Notes under the pieces: model-generated
What the model was told of the DNA's origin: nothing
Database searches by the model: none
Seen by the model: only the letters and a program-made list of their open reading frames with translations
Source of the DNA: DATFFO01 sp963772815
Lineage (GTDB): Bacteria; Actinomycetota; Acidimicrobiia; Spongiisociales; ZC4RG35
Direction: 5' to 3'
NCBI GenBank assembly: GCA_963772815.1
Contig: CAVYYV010000009.1
Location: forward strand, 1-64,000
DNA: 64,000 nt
Program-made: the position numbers and the translations under genes
Shown: positions 25,949-35,221 of the stretch, one piece after another
Layout of the letters: the number at the start of each line of letters is the position of its first letter
Numbering within the stretch: the first letter of the stretch is position 1

Positions 25949-28881
25949 TCAGCCCGTGAAGGCCCGGTGGAGGAAAGCGGCCATCTGACCACGTGTCACG
26001 TAGTCATTGGGGCAGAACCGGTCGTTGGTGGGCGGGTTGCAACCCTTGGTCACCCCGGCCGTTCCAAGGCGATCGATATCGCCCTCGAACACCGAGTTGT
26101 TGTCGTCGACGAACAAGTTGCCACCGCCGTTGTCGGTGTAACCGAACGCCCTGACCAGGAACGCCGCCATCTGACCACGGGTCACGAAGTCATTCGGGCA
26201 GTACTTGTCGTTCTTGGGCGGGTTGCAGCCCTTGGTCACTCCGGCTGTGCCGAGACGATCGATATCGCCCTCGAACACCGAGTTGTTGTCGTCGACGAAC
26301 AGGTTGCCGCCGCCGTTGTCGGTATAGCCGAACGCACGGGTGAGGAACGCCGCCATCTGGCCACGGGTCACGTAGTCGTTGGGGCAGAACATGTCGTTCA
26401 CCGGCGGGTTACATCCCTTGGTGATGCCGGCAGCAGCCAGCCACTCGATGTCGGCTTCGAAGATGTTCCCGTTGTCGTCCTTGAAGGTGTCGTTGCCGCC
26501 GGGCGGTGGGGGTGGCGGAGGTGGCGGGCTGCCCGGCTTCGTGATGGTGAGCTTCAGAGTCTTCTGCACCGACGCCTGACCGTCGCTGATGGACACGATG
26601 ATCGTATGCACACCGACACTCAGGTCATTTCGGATGAAGTCGCCTCCGACGCCGATGCGCCCGTCGATGCTCGAGGTCCACACGATCCCGCTGGAGATGT
26701 TCCCGCTCTCAGGATCGGAGGCCGAGGCCTTGAAGTGGACGTCGTCACCTTGCACGGCCGAGTCGACCGACTTGGGGTTCTGTACCGACAGCGTCGGTGG
26801 CTGGTTGGCCGGAGCATTGGTGACTATCAGGGTCACCTCGTCGCTGTTGGTGAGCGGGTTGGTGCTCGCCGCCCCCGGCTCCGTCACGGTCAACCGCAGC
26901 ACATAGGTTCCGGTTGTGGTGAAAGAGACCGTGCTGGTCGGGCTGGCGGCGTTGCCGAACAACACCGTCCCCGGACCGCTCACCTTGCTCCAGGCTTTCA
27001 CCAGCTGGGCCTCGGAGTGATTGTCGTCACTCACGAGCCCGCCCAGGGTGGTGGTGTCGTTGATCGAGACCGTGTTGTCGACACCGGCCGACACACCAGG
27101 AGCCTGGTTGCCGGAGTTGGGCAGCATCGTCTGCCAGATGACGTGGTCGTCTCCGGCACCGCCATAGGCCCAGTCGATCAGAACCGGCAGCCCGGTGCCT
27201 TCGTCGGCGAACCTGGGCACGATGTTGTTACGGAACCTCTCGAATTCCGTCTTGAACAACGGCTGCGGTGCCGGCCAGGCAGTAGGACCTTCCTGAGTAT
27301 CACCAAGCGGAAGCGCCCTGGTCCAGTAAATGCTCTCGGTCCTGGGGTTGTCGACCGCCATGACATAGAGATTCCCGCCATAAGCAGTGATCACTGGCCG
27401 TTTGCGATCCCCAGTCGTGCTCGTCTGATCGTGTTTGACGATGTGCTCCGACCAGCCTTGCGGATGAGCTGCGCTTGAAGACAACCACCTGAGGGTCGGC
27501 GTCCGCTGAAGCGCTGTTCGGTTGGCCGGGAAGAAGCGTCCGCTGCGTCTCGGTAGCCAGGTAGAGATCGTTGCCCGACGTCACAACGCTCAGCTCGTCG
27601 TCCGAGTGGACGATGGCCACGTTGGTGGGCGTGGTCTGCGTGAGCTTGAGGTTGAGCGCCTCCGTCTCCGACGTCCAGTTGGAGACACCACCGGTCAAGG
27701 TGGCGGCACCGAAGCCGTCCGCAGCCACGGGCGACGTCGCAATGGCGTTCCCGACCACCGGGTCGGAGTCCTTGGCCGTGACGGTCGCCTGGTTGGACTG
27801 AGAACCCGCTCATGGTGACACTCGGATGCGGATTGGTATTGGCCGCGTATCCGACTCCTGGAGTCCCGGTTCCGTTGATGGCATTGACCAGATTGGCCTG
27901 GGTGACGGGCAGCGTTGCGCCGATCTCTACATGGCCAGCAGCCGTGGTCAGAGCACCATTGGCATCGAACGTGTAGGTCCGGCCCCCGATTGTGATCGAG
28001 TAACCGGCTGCCGGCTGGTTCGCTAGCGTAAGCGTGCCGGTAGCCCGGGTAACAGCGGTGCTGGCACTCTCGGCGATCGAGTAGTACAGATACTCCGAAT
28101 AGCGACCCGCCTCGCTGGGAACCCGACTGTCCTCGGCTGCGGCCACCACCATCGTGGTACCGAGATTGGCGAGAACGGTCTGACCCTCATCAACGGAAAG
28201 CATCAAATTGGTCACCGGGCTCCAGGTGGTTCCGTCGTTGGTCGAGTTGGTCACGAATAGACCAGCCTTGGTCATCACCGCAGCCCACAGATATCCATTC
28301 TGTGACTTGTAGATCACGGCGCGACCCTGGCCGGCATTGGGGAGAGGGGGGGTAGCGGTGCCCGCAACCAGTGAGTAGTTGCCGCCGCTGTAGTTGTAGA
28401 CCCTGAAGACTGTCGCCCCGCCGCTGAGAAGAACGTAGAGGCGGTCGTTGGCGGCGTCCCAGAAGGCATCGGGACGGTTCTTGGTGGTGGCATCGACAGC
28501 ACCGGCCGTGGTGTCCCAGGTAGGCGCTCCACCGACGGAGTTGGGGATCACGCCTTTACCGATCCACCACTGTGAATCGGCGCTGGCGGGGCCACCGTTG
28601 GCGACGGTGGCGGCGGGAAGGATGGCATCCCATCGACTGGCGGCGTCGTTCCACCAGATGCGGTGCTGGTTCTTGGTTTCCCATTGACCCGTTGTGCTCC
28701 GCAGGCCGATCGTGTCCGTGCCGGGCACGGGCTGGGGGCCGGTCTCACCGCTGACCGCGTCTGCGGGCGGCGCCGAGCCGATCACGATCATCATTGATGC
28801 CACCAGTGCAACTACCAGTAGTGAAACGAGAGTACGGCGACCTGCGTCGCGAACTAGGTCAACGGTTAGCCGATTGGCCAT
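25949..28881 (-). pseudogene. Large SLH-anchored surface protein split by two frameshifts
   Basis: Three frames join into one protein of about 975 residues. Frame A: ATG at 28881 after GGGAGG, signal peptide, a BNR/propeller-like region (NDRLYVLLSGGATVFRVYNY, VTNSTNDGTTWSPV), to VTMSGFS near 27800. Frame B: NQATVTAKDSDPVVGNAIAT to ADPQVVVFKRS near 27475. Frame C: HPQGWSEHIVKHDQ onward, two immunoglobulin/PKD-like domains, a poly-Pro linker and three CNPP-type SLH-like modules ending at 25949. Codon use and domain sense continue across both breaks, so each is probably a one-base indel. Without correction the N-terminal part would lose its SLH anchor. Confidence 0.85.
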
Positions 28882-29039
28882 TTCGAAAGCCTCCCTGTCA
28901 TTGCTTTGCCGCTCGAGCGATGAGCCCCACACAGCTTCCCGGTACGACAGCGTAACCCCAGGTCTGCGGATTACTACTGGGTCGACTGACCCACCGTCGG
29001 CACCGCCTTAGACAGGATCAGCCGGGATCAGACGGGGGT

Positions 29040-29795
29040 TCAGGAGAGACGTCGCGCCACGTCGGCGGCAAGGCGACTGGCCGTCATCTGCGTGTCGTCT
29101 GCTCCGTCGACCTCGATCACAGGGACCCCCCTGTCCGACAGAGCCACCTTGACCAGTTCGACCACCTCGAAGGCACCGGCCAGGAATCCCTGGCGATCTG
29201 CATCGCCGCCTTTCATCCGTTCAGACCATCCCCGGCCGTCGAGGCGCCGCCCGGCTGTCTCCGGGGTCGTCATCACCCAGACCAGCAACTCTGGCAAAGG
29301 GATCTGATCCAGGTAGCCGTCGAGCAATTCACCGTCCTCATGAATGTCGAAGCCATGGGCGAAGAGGCTCACGGCCCGCTGGCAGAATCCCTCATCGATG
29401 ACCACGAGGTCGCTATCGCCCTCGGAGGCGAGCTGGAAACGAGCCATCAGGTTGAACATCCAGCCCAAAGCCATTGCCTGGCTCACGTCACGATCCTGTC
29501 GAGCCTGCTGGATGTGAAGCACGGTCTCGACGAGGCGGGGACGTTGGTCGGCGAAGCGGACCAGTGCCGAGAACCGGTCTGAGGAACGCCCGTACGCCCC
29601 TTTCCAAACTCGGCCGGAAGATGAGCGAGTCAGGCGCGCAGCCGCTCTGGACAAGGCGTCGGCGCCATGAGCCGAAATCGAGGCCCTGACGGCCCCGTCG
29701 AGACCCACGGCTCCATCTCCAAGACGGGAAAGGAGAGTCGAGGTGAGGGTGGATTTACCGGCCCCGGGGGCTCCAATGAACTCAACCGGCCTCAA
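29040..29795 (-). CDS. P-loop nucleotide kinase-like protein
   Basis: A 251-residue protein with Walker A GAPGAGKST near the N-terminus (residues 8-16) and DLVVIDEGFCQR as a probable Walker B/DE region, then LPELLVWVMTTPETAGRRL, typical of the nucleoside and thymidylate kinase-like P-loop group. The start is a TTG at 29795 within the tail of the upstream gene, a 14-base overlap that implies coupling. It pairs with the larger P-loop protein from the same transcript. Such pairs occur in actinobacterial glycan loci; substrate unknown. Confidence 0.78.
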   Translation of the reverse strand: MRPVEFIGAPGAGKSTLTSTLLSRLGDGAVGLDGAVRASISAHGADALSRAAARLTRSSSGRVWKGAYGRSSDRFSALVRFADQRPRLVETVLHIQQARQDRDVSQAMALGWMFNLMARFQLASEGDSDLVVIDEGFCQRAVSLFAHGFDIHEDGELLDGYLDQIPLPELLVWVMTTPETAGRRLDGRGWSERMKGGDADRQGFLAGAFEVVELVKVALSDRGVPVIEVDGADDTQMTASRLAADVARRLS

Positions 29796-31248
29796 TCAGC
29801 GCTCCCCAGATGGCCCGCTTGGTCTCCAGCAGCACCTGCTCGTAGGGGTGCCCGGCGTCGATGACCGTCATGCCTTTTCGAGGTTCCAGTGCTGCCACAG
29901 CCTCGACCTTAGGTATGTGCTCCTCCCTGGAGAGGTCCTCTTTCCGGGCTCTCAGAGTCTCGAGATCGGTGCGAAGAACGAGCACCAGGTCCGGAGCCGC
30001 TATCCCCTCATAGAAGTGCCGCTCCCACCGAGTCAGGGCACCCGATGCCGAGCGCGCCAATCGCGGCCCATCCATGGGAGTTTCCATCGACCAGAACTCC
30101 CGCAACGGATAACGCTCGGCAATCACAATCTGACCCTCTCGAGAGAGGCGGCGGGCTCGACGAGCCAGCCTGCGTCGCTGGCGGGCCAACACGATCCATT
30201 TGGAGGCGTCGCTGAGCGAGACCAATAGCCGAGTCGCACCACCTAATCGCTCGTCGTCGCCCTCGGTGCGGTGTCGGGCCATGCTGCCCGGCTTGTTGAG
30301 CAGCTTGAATATCACGCCCGACTTCGGCTGCCCGAAGTAGATGTGGGCGACGGCCAGCTTGCGGCCGAGCCAGGCCTCCAGATCACGCGTGAGGCGGGTC
30401 TTGCCGGAACCGTCGGCTCCAACCACGGCCAGGACAGGAGCCGGGCGCTGGAGGCGACGGGGCCCCAGGCCGAGGCCCAGACGACCCGCCACCGGTCGGC
30501 GCCTGGCATACAGCGCCACCTTCTTGGCTGCCACCGCCACAGGACCGGAGCGTCGATAAGGTCGGAGCAACCTACCCAGCCGCCTCCGCATACTCCTTAC
30601 ATACGGCCACCCAAAAGCTCCCGACAGAGCTTTGTCACGGAAATGAAGGACTTCCTCGGCGCCGATACCGAGCCCGCTCGACTCGGCGGCCTCCACCAGC
30701 TGGTCCGGATCGGCCCTCTCGGCCAGCCATCGGGCCTCCACACGGATCCTCTCGGGCAGCGGGGATCCTCCCTTGACCGCGGACCTGAGCATTTGCTTGA
30801 CGCCCGTCTTGAGCATCGATCGGACGAAGAGCAGCAGGAATTCCTTGGCCGGAGCCGGCACCGGTATCCCGTGCAGATCCTGAGCCGAATCCAACAGCCA
30901 CCCCTCCAGTGGGAGGTGATGGTTCTTGACCAGGCGCTCACCGAGTACGAGCGAATAGTGGACGTCGAGATGCACCAGCACACCCGTATCGCGATCGAGG
31001 CCGAGGAAGCCTTTCACTCCCGGGATCCGGCGGCCACGAGGCGGCCGCATCGGCAAGAAACCGAAACCGATCACGGTCTCTTCGAACACCGGCCGATCCG
31101 AATCACGAACCAGGAGATCGAAATCCGTCTCACCCTTCAGGGCCGCCGATAGGTGCTCATTGCTCTTCCAGTGCACGTAGGTGAGGCCCTTGTCCGCCAA
31201 AGCACCGAACACCGCTCCCACCAATGCGAGCCGATCCGGTTGGTCCAT
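29782..31248 (-). CDS. Nucleotidyltransferase-like plus thymidylate-kinase-like two-domain protein
   Basis: From the ATG at 31248 the product has 488 residues; an ATG at 31284, overlapping the previous stop, is the alternative start. Residues 1-200 look like a family of nucleotidyltransferase-fold proteins: HWKSNEHL, then DFD (42-44) and HLDVHY (Asp95) as possible metal ligands. Residues 270-488 form a P-loop kinase domain with VVGADGSGKT (275-284), IVIAERYPLREF and LVLVLRTDLETLRARKEDL. The arrangement suggests a polysaccharide-locus kinase or transferase rather than a DNA-precursor thymidylate kinase. It is coupled to a membrane protein upstream and a P-loop protein downstream. Confidence 0.78.
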   Translation of the reverse strand: MDQPDRLALVGAVFGALADKGLTYVHWKSNEHLSAALKGETDFDLLVRDSDRPVFEETVIGFGFLPMRPPRGRRIPGVKGFLGLDRDTGVLVHLDVHYSLVLGERLVKNHHLPLEGWLLDSAQDLHGIPVPAPAKEFLLLFVRSMLKTGVKQMLRSAVKGGSPLPERIRVEARWLAERADPDQLVEAAESSGLGIGAEEVLHFRDKALSGAFGWPYVRSMRRRLGRLLRPYRRSGPVAVAAKKVALYARRRPVAGRLGLGLGPRRLQRPAPVLAVVGADGSGKTRLTRDLEAWLGRKLAVAHIYFGQPKSGVIFKLLNKPGSMARHRTEGDDERLGGATRLLVSLSDASKWIVLARQRRRLARRARRLSREGQIVIAERYPLREFWSMETPMDGPRLARSASGALTRWERHFYEGIAAPDLVLVLRTDLETLRARKEDLSREEHIPKVEAVAALEPRKGMTVIDAGHPYEQVLLETKRAIWGALIEAG

Positions 31249-31273
31249 GGGGGAACCGCCTTCGGGGGGTTCC

Positions 31274-31948
31274 TCAGCTTGCATGCCGACCAGCGGCCTC
31301 TGGGGTACGGATCGCACCACGGATCGCACCCGCCGACACTCCGGCAAAGAAGGTCGCCCAGGTGGCTATCCCCAGGAACTTGGCCATGTCCTCGACGATC
31401 TCGTGGTAGGGAATGGTCCCAATTCCAGCCTCACCGGCGGCGTCCAGCACAACTGAGATGGCGAGCAGGCCCACCGCCAGAAGCAGTATCCCGAAGTCGG
31501 GGCGACGCACGAGGTGACGAAAGTTGGGCGCGAACAGGACCACCGTCACCAGACCGTACGTGCCGATTGTGACCGGGGAGGGTATGCCGACGTAGTTCTT
31601 GATCGTCTCATGGAGCACGAACCCGTCGTCGGCCCCGAACATCAGGCTCACGACGGCACCGGCAATGAGAAGCGAACGAAGCGCACCCTTGGGCTCGGCC
31701 ACCAAAGCCAGGAGGCACAGCGCACCGGCCACAGCCCACAATGCCACACCCAGGGTCGAGAACAATCCCGCGTACCAGGGGCCGTCCAGGACGGCGCTGG
31801 TGTCACGCAGGAGGTCCGTGACCGGGATGCCCCTCAGATACGCCACGCCCGATACGAGCACGAAGAACGCCGTGACAGGCAGGAGGACTCGCAGCACCAT
31901 TCTCCTCAAGGTGGTCAGGTACTCCGCCCTGTCCTGCATTTCGTGCAT
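31274..31948 (-). CDS. Polytopic membrane protein, unknown function
   Basis: A 224-residue product with six hydrophobic segments (RVLLPVTAFFVLVSGVAYL, ALWAVAGALCLLALVA, SLLIAGAVVSLMFGADDGF, TYGLVTVVLFAP, GILLLAVGLLAISVVLDAAG, FLGIATWATFFAGVSAG). The conserved-looking GADDGFVLHE and YHEIVEDMAKF put acidic and His residues near membrane ends, which could bind metal. It is first in a three-gene run with the two P-loop proteins. Family not recognised. The 250 bases upstream, shared with the divergent ABC transporter, hold no gene or clear site that I can see. Confidence 0.74.
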   Translation of the reverse strand: MHEMQDRAEYLTTLRRMVLRVLLPVTAFFVLVSGVAYLRGIPVTDLLRDTSAVLDGPWYAGLFSTLGVALWAVAGALCLLALVAEPKGALRSLLIAGAVVSLMFGADDGFVLHETIKNYVGIPSPVTIGTYGLVTVVLFAPNFRHLVRRPDFGILLLAVGLLAISVVLDAAGEAGIGTIPYHEIVEDMAKFLGIATWATFFAGVSAGAIRGAIRTPEAAGRHAS

Positions 31949-32199
31949 TGTCGTCTCTCATCCCGGGGCGGCCCTTGAACCACCCTCTCCGCTTCGGCGG
32001 CCGAAACTCAGAGCATCTGCCCGACGCCGCACCCCACTGGGAAGGCAGACTACCGGCAGCTTGCATGAGCAGGGATAGGTCTATCGAACGCTGGTGTTCG
32101 GGGGTATGCCCACTAGTCTGACCACTCGCGATCGGCCGTGGGGTACGCCGTGTGGGGCTCTGGGTCGACGTTCGCCCGAAGGCATCACGAGAGACTGGC

Positions 32200-33195
32200 A
32201 TGTCCGAGCCCATCGTCACCATCGAGCATCTGCGCAAGGTCTACGAGCCTTTCTCGCGCCGGATGCGATTGCTTCTACGAACCTCGGTGACCGAGCCCGT
32301 TGTGGCGCTCGAAGACGTCTCGCTGGAGGTGTTGCCGGGTGAGATCCGGGCTGTGCTGGGGCCCAATGGCGCCGGCAAATCGACCCTGTTTCGAATTCTG
32401 ACCGGGCTCACCACCCCCACAGCGGGATCCGCCTCGATCCTGGGCAGGGATTGCACCCAAGAGTCGGCCAAAGTCCGCAAGCTGATCGGTTTCATGCCTG
32501 CCGAGAACCGCACCCTTCTGTTGCGCCACTCCTGCCGGGAGAATCTCGCCTTTCATGGACGCCTCCAGGGCCTACCGGAACGCCAGCTAGCGGCTCGGGT
32601 CGATGACACGCTGGAGACCGTGGGCCTATACGAGGCGCGGGATCGGGTTGGATTCGCTCTCTCGTCGGGCATGCTCGCCCGACTGATGCTGGCCCGGGCC
32701 ATCCTCCACGAACCGCAGGTCCTGATTCTCGACGAGCCCACCGCCGCCGTAGACCCAATCGGGTCATTCGAGCTGCTGACGATGATCCAGCGAATCGCCC
32801 GCGAACGGGGACTGGCCGTGCTCATCAGCTCCCATCGGCTGGACGAGGTGGAGCTCCTGGACGACATGGTGCTGCTTCTCAACCGGGGCTCGGTGGTCTA
32901 TTCGGGTGAACTCGCCTCGATGACCATCGGAACCCGACAGGCGAGGATGGAGATCCTGTTCGAGAAGGAGATCACCGCAGAGGCAGCGGCCTCCATGCTA
33001 CGCGAGGCGACCGGTGTGTCGGAGGTGCAGGTCAAGGGCTCATCCGTAGTCATAACGACAGACCGTTCGGTCAGCAGCATCGTGTCGGAGTTGAACGGCC
33101 ATGCCGACGAGATCGTCTCCATGGGACAGTTCGTGCCCAAGCTCCGAGACGTGCTCAGCCAGATGCTCGGCTCCGACCAGGGCGAGGACTCCTGA
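32200..33195 (+). CDS. ABC transporter ATP-binding protein (ABC-2 type)
   Basis: The 331-residue ATPase starts at the ATG at 32200 (MSEPIVTIEHLRKVYEPF). Walker A is GPNGAGKST; Q-loop position GFMPAENRTLL; signature FALSSGMLARLMLARAIL, which reads LSSGM instead of LSGGQ; Walker B LILDEPTAAVD; and switch His in SSHR. The C-terminal 100 residues are the regulatory extension typical of drug, polysaccharide and Nod-type ABC-2 exporters. It shares one base with the permease gene (TGATG). Its location inside a glycan locus suggests export of a polysaccharide or glycolipid, though drug export is not excluded. Confidence 0.9.
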   Translation: MSEPIVTIEHLRKVYEPFSRRMRLLLRTSVTEPVVALEDVSLEVLPGEIRAVLGPNGAGKSTLFRILTGLTTPTAGSASILGRDCTQESAKVRKLIGFMPAENRTLLLRHSCRENLAFHGRLQGLPERQLAARVDDTLETVGLYEARDRVGFALSSGMLARLMLARAILHEPQVLILDEPTAAVDPIGSFELLTMIQRIARERGLAVLISSHRLDEVELLDDMVLLLNRGSVVYSGELASMTIGTRQARMEILFEKEITAEAAASMLREATGVSEVQVKGSSVVITTDRSVSSIVSELNGHADEIVSMGQFVPKLRDVLSQMLGSDQGEDS

Positions 33196-34037
33196 TGACG
33201 GCCGTGATGACTCGGACCGGTGCCCGACTGCGCCGCGCCTACCAGATAGGGGACGCCTTCTTCCGCATCGACTGGATCGATACCAAGAACTACCCCCTGG
33301 CGGTGGTGATGAAGGTGATCCAGACCCTGGTCCCGATCATCACCTACATGTTCGTGGCCCAGCTCGTGAGCGACAACGGGCCTAGCGTGGCCTTCGACTA
33401 CTACACATTCGTCGTCATCGGCATCGTGGCGATGGGAGCACTGGGCGCCACGCTCAACTCATTCGGCAACGCCATGCTGCGACTGGTCGATCAGGGACGT
33501 TTGGAGATGTTCCTCGTCGAACCCGTACGCTGGTCGGTCCTCCCTTTCGCCATGATGACCTGGCCCGGCATCCAGGCCATCGCCACGGCCGTGGTCATGG
33601 TGCTCCTCTCCATGCCATTGGGCGCTCAGTACGATCTCGCCTCCATAGGGGTAGCCGCCCTGATTCTCGCCCTGGGTCTGGCCGCCACCCTGGCCATCGG
33701 GATCCTCGGCGCCAGTGTCAAGGTGCTCTCGAAGCGGGCCGACCCCGTACTCGTCCTCTACACGATCGTGGCATCGATCCTCTCGGGAGCGTTCTTCCCG
33801 ATTGATCTGCTCCCCCGGTGGCTACAGGCCGTCGCCTGGATCACCCCCCATACCTACGTCATCCAGGCGCTGAGACGAGTGCTGATGCCGCAGGGATCGG
33901 TCCTGCCCGGCCCCACCACGCTGCAGGCAATCGGGGCGCTGTTGCTCTTCTCGGTCGTGCTGTATCCGGTCTCGATGTGGGTGTTCGGACGCACCCTCGA
34001 GTACGGGCGGAAGATCGGGGCTCTCAGTGGCTACTGA
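33195..34037 (+). CDS. ABC-2 type transporter permease
   Basis: A 280-residue membrane protein with about six helices (VIQTLVPIITYMFVAQLV, YTFVVIGIVAMGALGATL, IQAIATAVVMVLLS, GVAALILALGLAATLAIGIL, VLVLYTIVASILSGAFFPIDLLP, IGALLLFSVVLYPVSMWVFG). The FFPIDLLPRWLQAVAWITP segment before the last helices is a hallmark of ABC-2 permeases. It forms the exporter with the ATPase encoded directly upstream. The next gene is a GT4 glycosyltransferase, 71 bases downstream on the same strand. Confidence 0.9.
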   Translation: MTAVMTRTGARLRRAYQIGDAFFRIDWIDTKNYPLAVVMKVIQTLVPIITYMFVAQLVSDNGPSVAFDYYTFVVIGIVAMGALGATLNSFGNAMLRLVDQGRLEMFLVEPVRWSVLPFAMMTWPGIQAIATAVVMVLLSMPLGAQYDLASIGVAALILALGLAATLAIGILGASVKVLSKRADPVLVLYTIVASILSGAFFPIDLLPRWLQAVAWITPHTYVIQALRRVLMPQGSVLPGPTTLQAIGALLLFSVVLYPVSMWVFGRTLEYGRKIGALSGY

Positions 34038-34108
34038 TTCCGCCCCGGACCCGGCTTGGGTCGATTCGCCCATGGTGCTCGGGTGCGATTCGGATATCGT
34101 GCTTCAGA

Positions 34109-35221
34109 ATGGGAGTTGATCGAGCCAGGGTCCTCATCCTGGTCAAGGGGCTGGGGATAGGCGGAGCCGAGCGGCTGATTGCCTCGGGGAGCGCCCACTG
34201 GGACAGCGAGCGTTACGACTACCAGGTCGCCTACGTCCTGCCCTGGAAGGACGCCCTGGTTCCCGAACTCGAGGAGCTGGGGGTAACAGTCACCTGCATT
34301 GGCGGTCGGCGCGGCTTCGACCCACTGACCCCAATACGCTGGCGGCAGTTGGTGCGGGGCGTGCATCCCGATCTGATCCATGCCCACCTTCCCAGCACCG
34401 GGATCCTGGCCAGGCTGGTCGGCGGGGTTCCCGTCGTCTACACCGAGCACAACATCGCCGACTCCTATCGGGCGCCGACCCGGATCCTCAACCGCCTCAC
34501 CTACGGTCGGAACGCAGCAGTTATAGCCGTCTCCGAGGCGGTCAAGTCGAGCGTGGAGGGCTTTCCCGGCCCCGAGGTCGAGGTAATCGAGAATGGAGTG
34601 GCAACCCAGGTCTCCGACGGCGCCCGCCTGGCCGCTCGCAAGGAGCTGGGCCTGGGGCCCGACGACGCTCTCGTCGTCCACGTGGGCAACATCCGTCCCC
34701 ACAAGGGCCACCAGAACCTCGTGGACGCTTCCGAATCGGTCCTGGATCAGCGCCCCGACGTACACATCGTGTCCATCGGCGGGGAGAAGTACCCCGGCGA
34801 TCTGGCCCGCCTGCGGGAGGAGGCGAGAGCAAGGGGGATCGAAGGCCGGTTGCGCTTCCTGGGTAGCCGTCCCGACGCCCTCGATTTCATCGCAGCCGCC
34901 GACGTCTTCGTCAACCCGGCAGATGTCGAAGGCCTGCCGGTTGCGATCCTTGAGGCCCAGTCCCTGGCCAAGCCGGTGGTGGCCACGGCGGTGGGTGGGG
35001 TGCCGTCGGTGGTCATCGATGGTGAGACGGGTCGCCTCGTCCCACCCGGAGAGCCCCAGATGCTGGCGGACGCCCTGCTGGGAGTAATCGGCGACTTGCC
35101 CGGCGGTCGAGAAATGGGCAAGCGAGCACACGCCCGGGTGAATGAGACCCACGGGTTGGAGCGAATGATCCGAGGGTACGAATCGGTCTACGAACGTCTT
35201 CTCGGGATGGTGCGCCAATGA
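34109..35221 (+). CDS. GT4-family glycosyltransferase
   Basis: The 370-residue product from the ATG at 34109 (MGVDRARVLILVKGLGIGGA) shows the acceptor-side loop GIGGAERLI, the interdomain start VVHVGNIRPHKGHQNLVDA and the donor-binding E-x7-E in NPADVEGLPVAILEAQSLAKP, then VGGVPSVVIDGETG. A retaining transferase acting on lipid-linked or nascent glycan at the cytoplasmic face is likely. Its stop overlaps the ATG of the polymerase-like membrane gene (ATGA). Confidence 0.91.
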   Translation: MGVDRARVLILVKGLGIGGAERLIASGSAHWDSERYDYQVAYVLPWKDALVPELEELGVTVTCIGGRRGFDPLTPIRWRQLVRGVHPDLIHAHLPSTGILARLVGGVPVVYTEHNIADSYRAPTRILNRLTYGRNAAVIAVSEAVKSSVEGFPGPEVEVIENGVATQVSDGARLAARKELGLGPDDALVVHVGNIRPHKGHQNLVDASESVLDQRPDVHIVSIGGEKYPGDLARLREEARARGIEGRLRFLGSRPDALDFIAAADVFVNPADVEGLPVAILEAQSLAKPVVATAVGGVPSVVIDGETGRLVPPGEPQMLADALLGVIGDLPGGREMGKRAHARVNETHGLERMIRGYESVYERLLGMVRQ

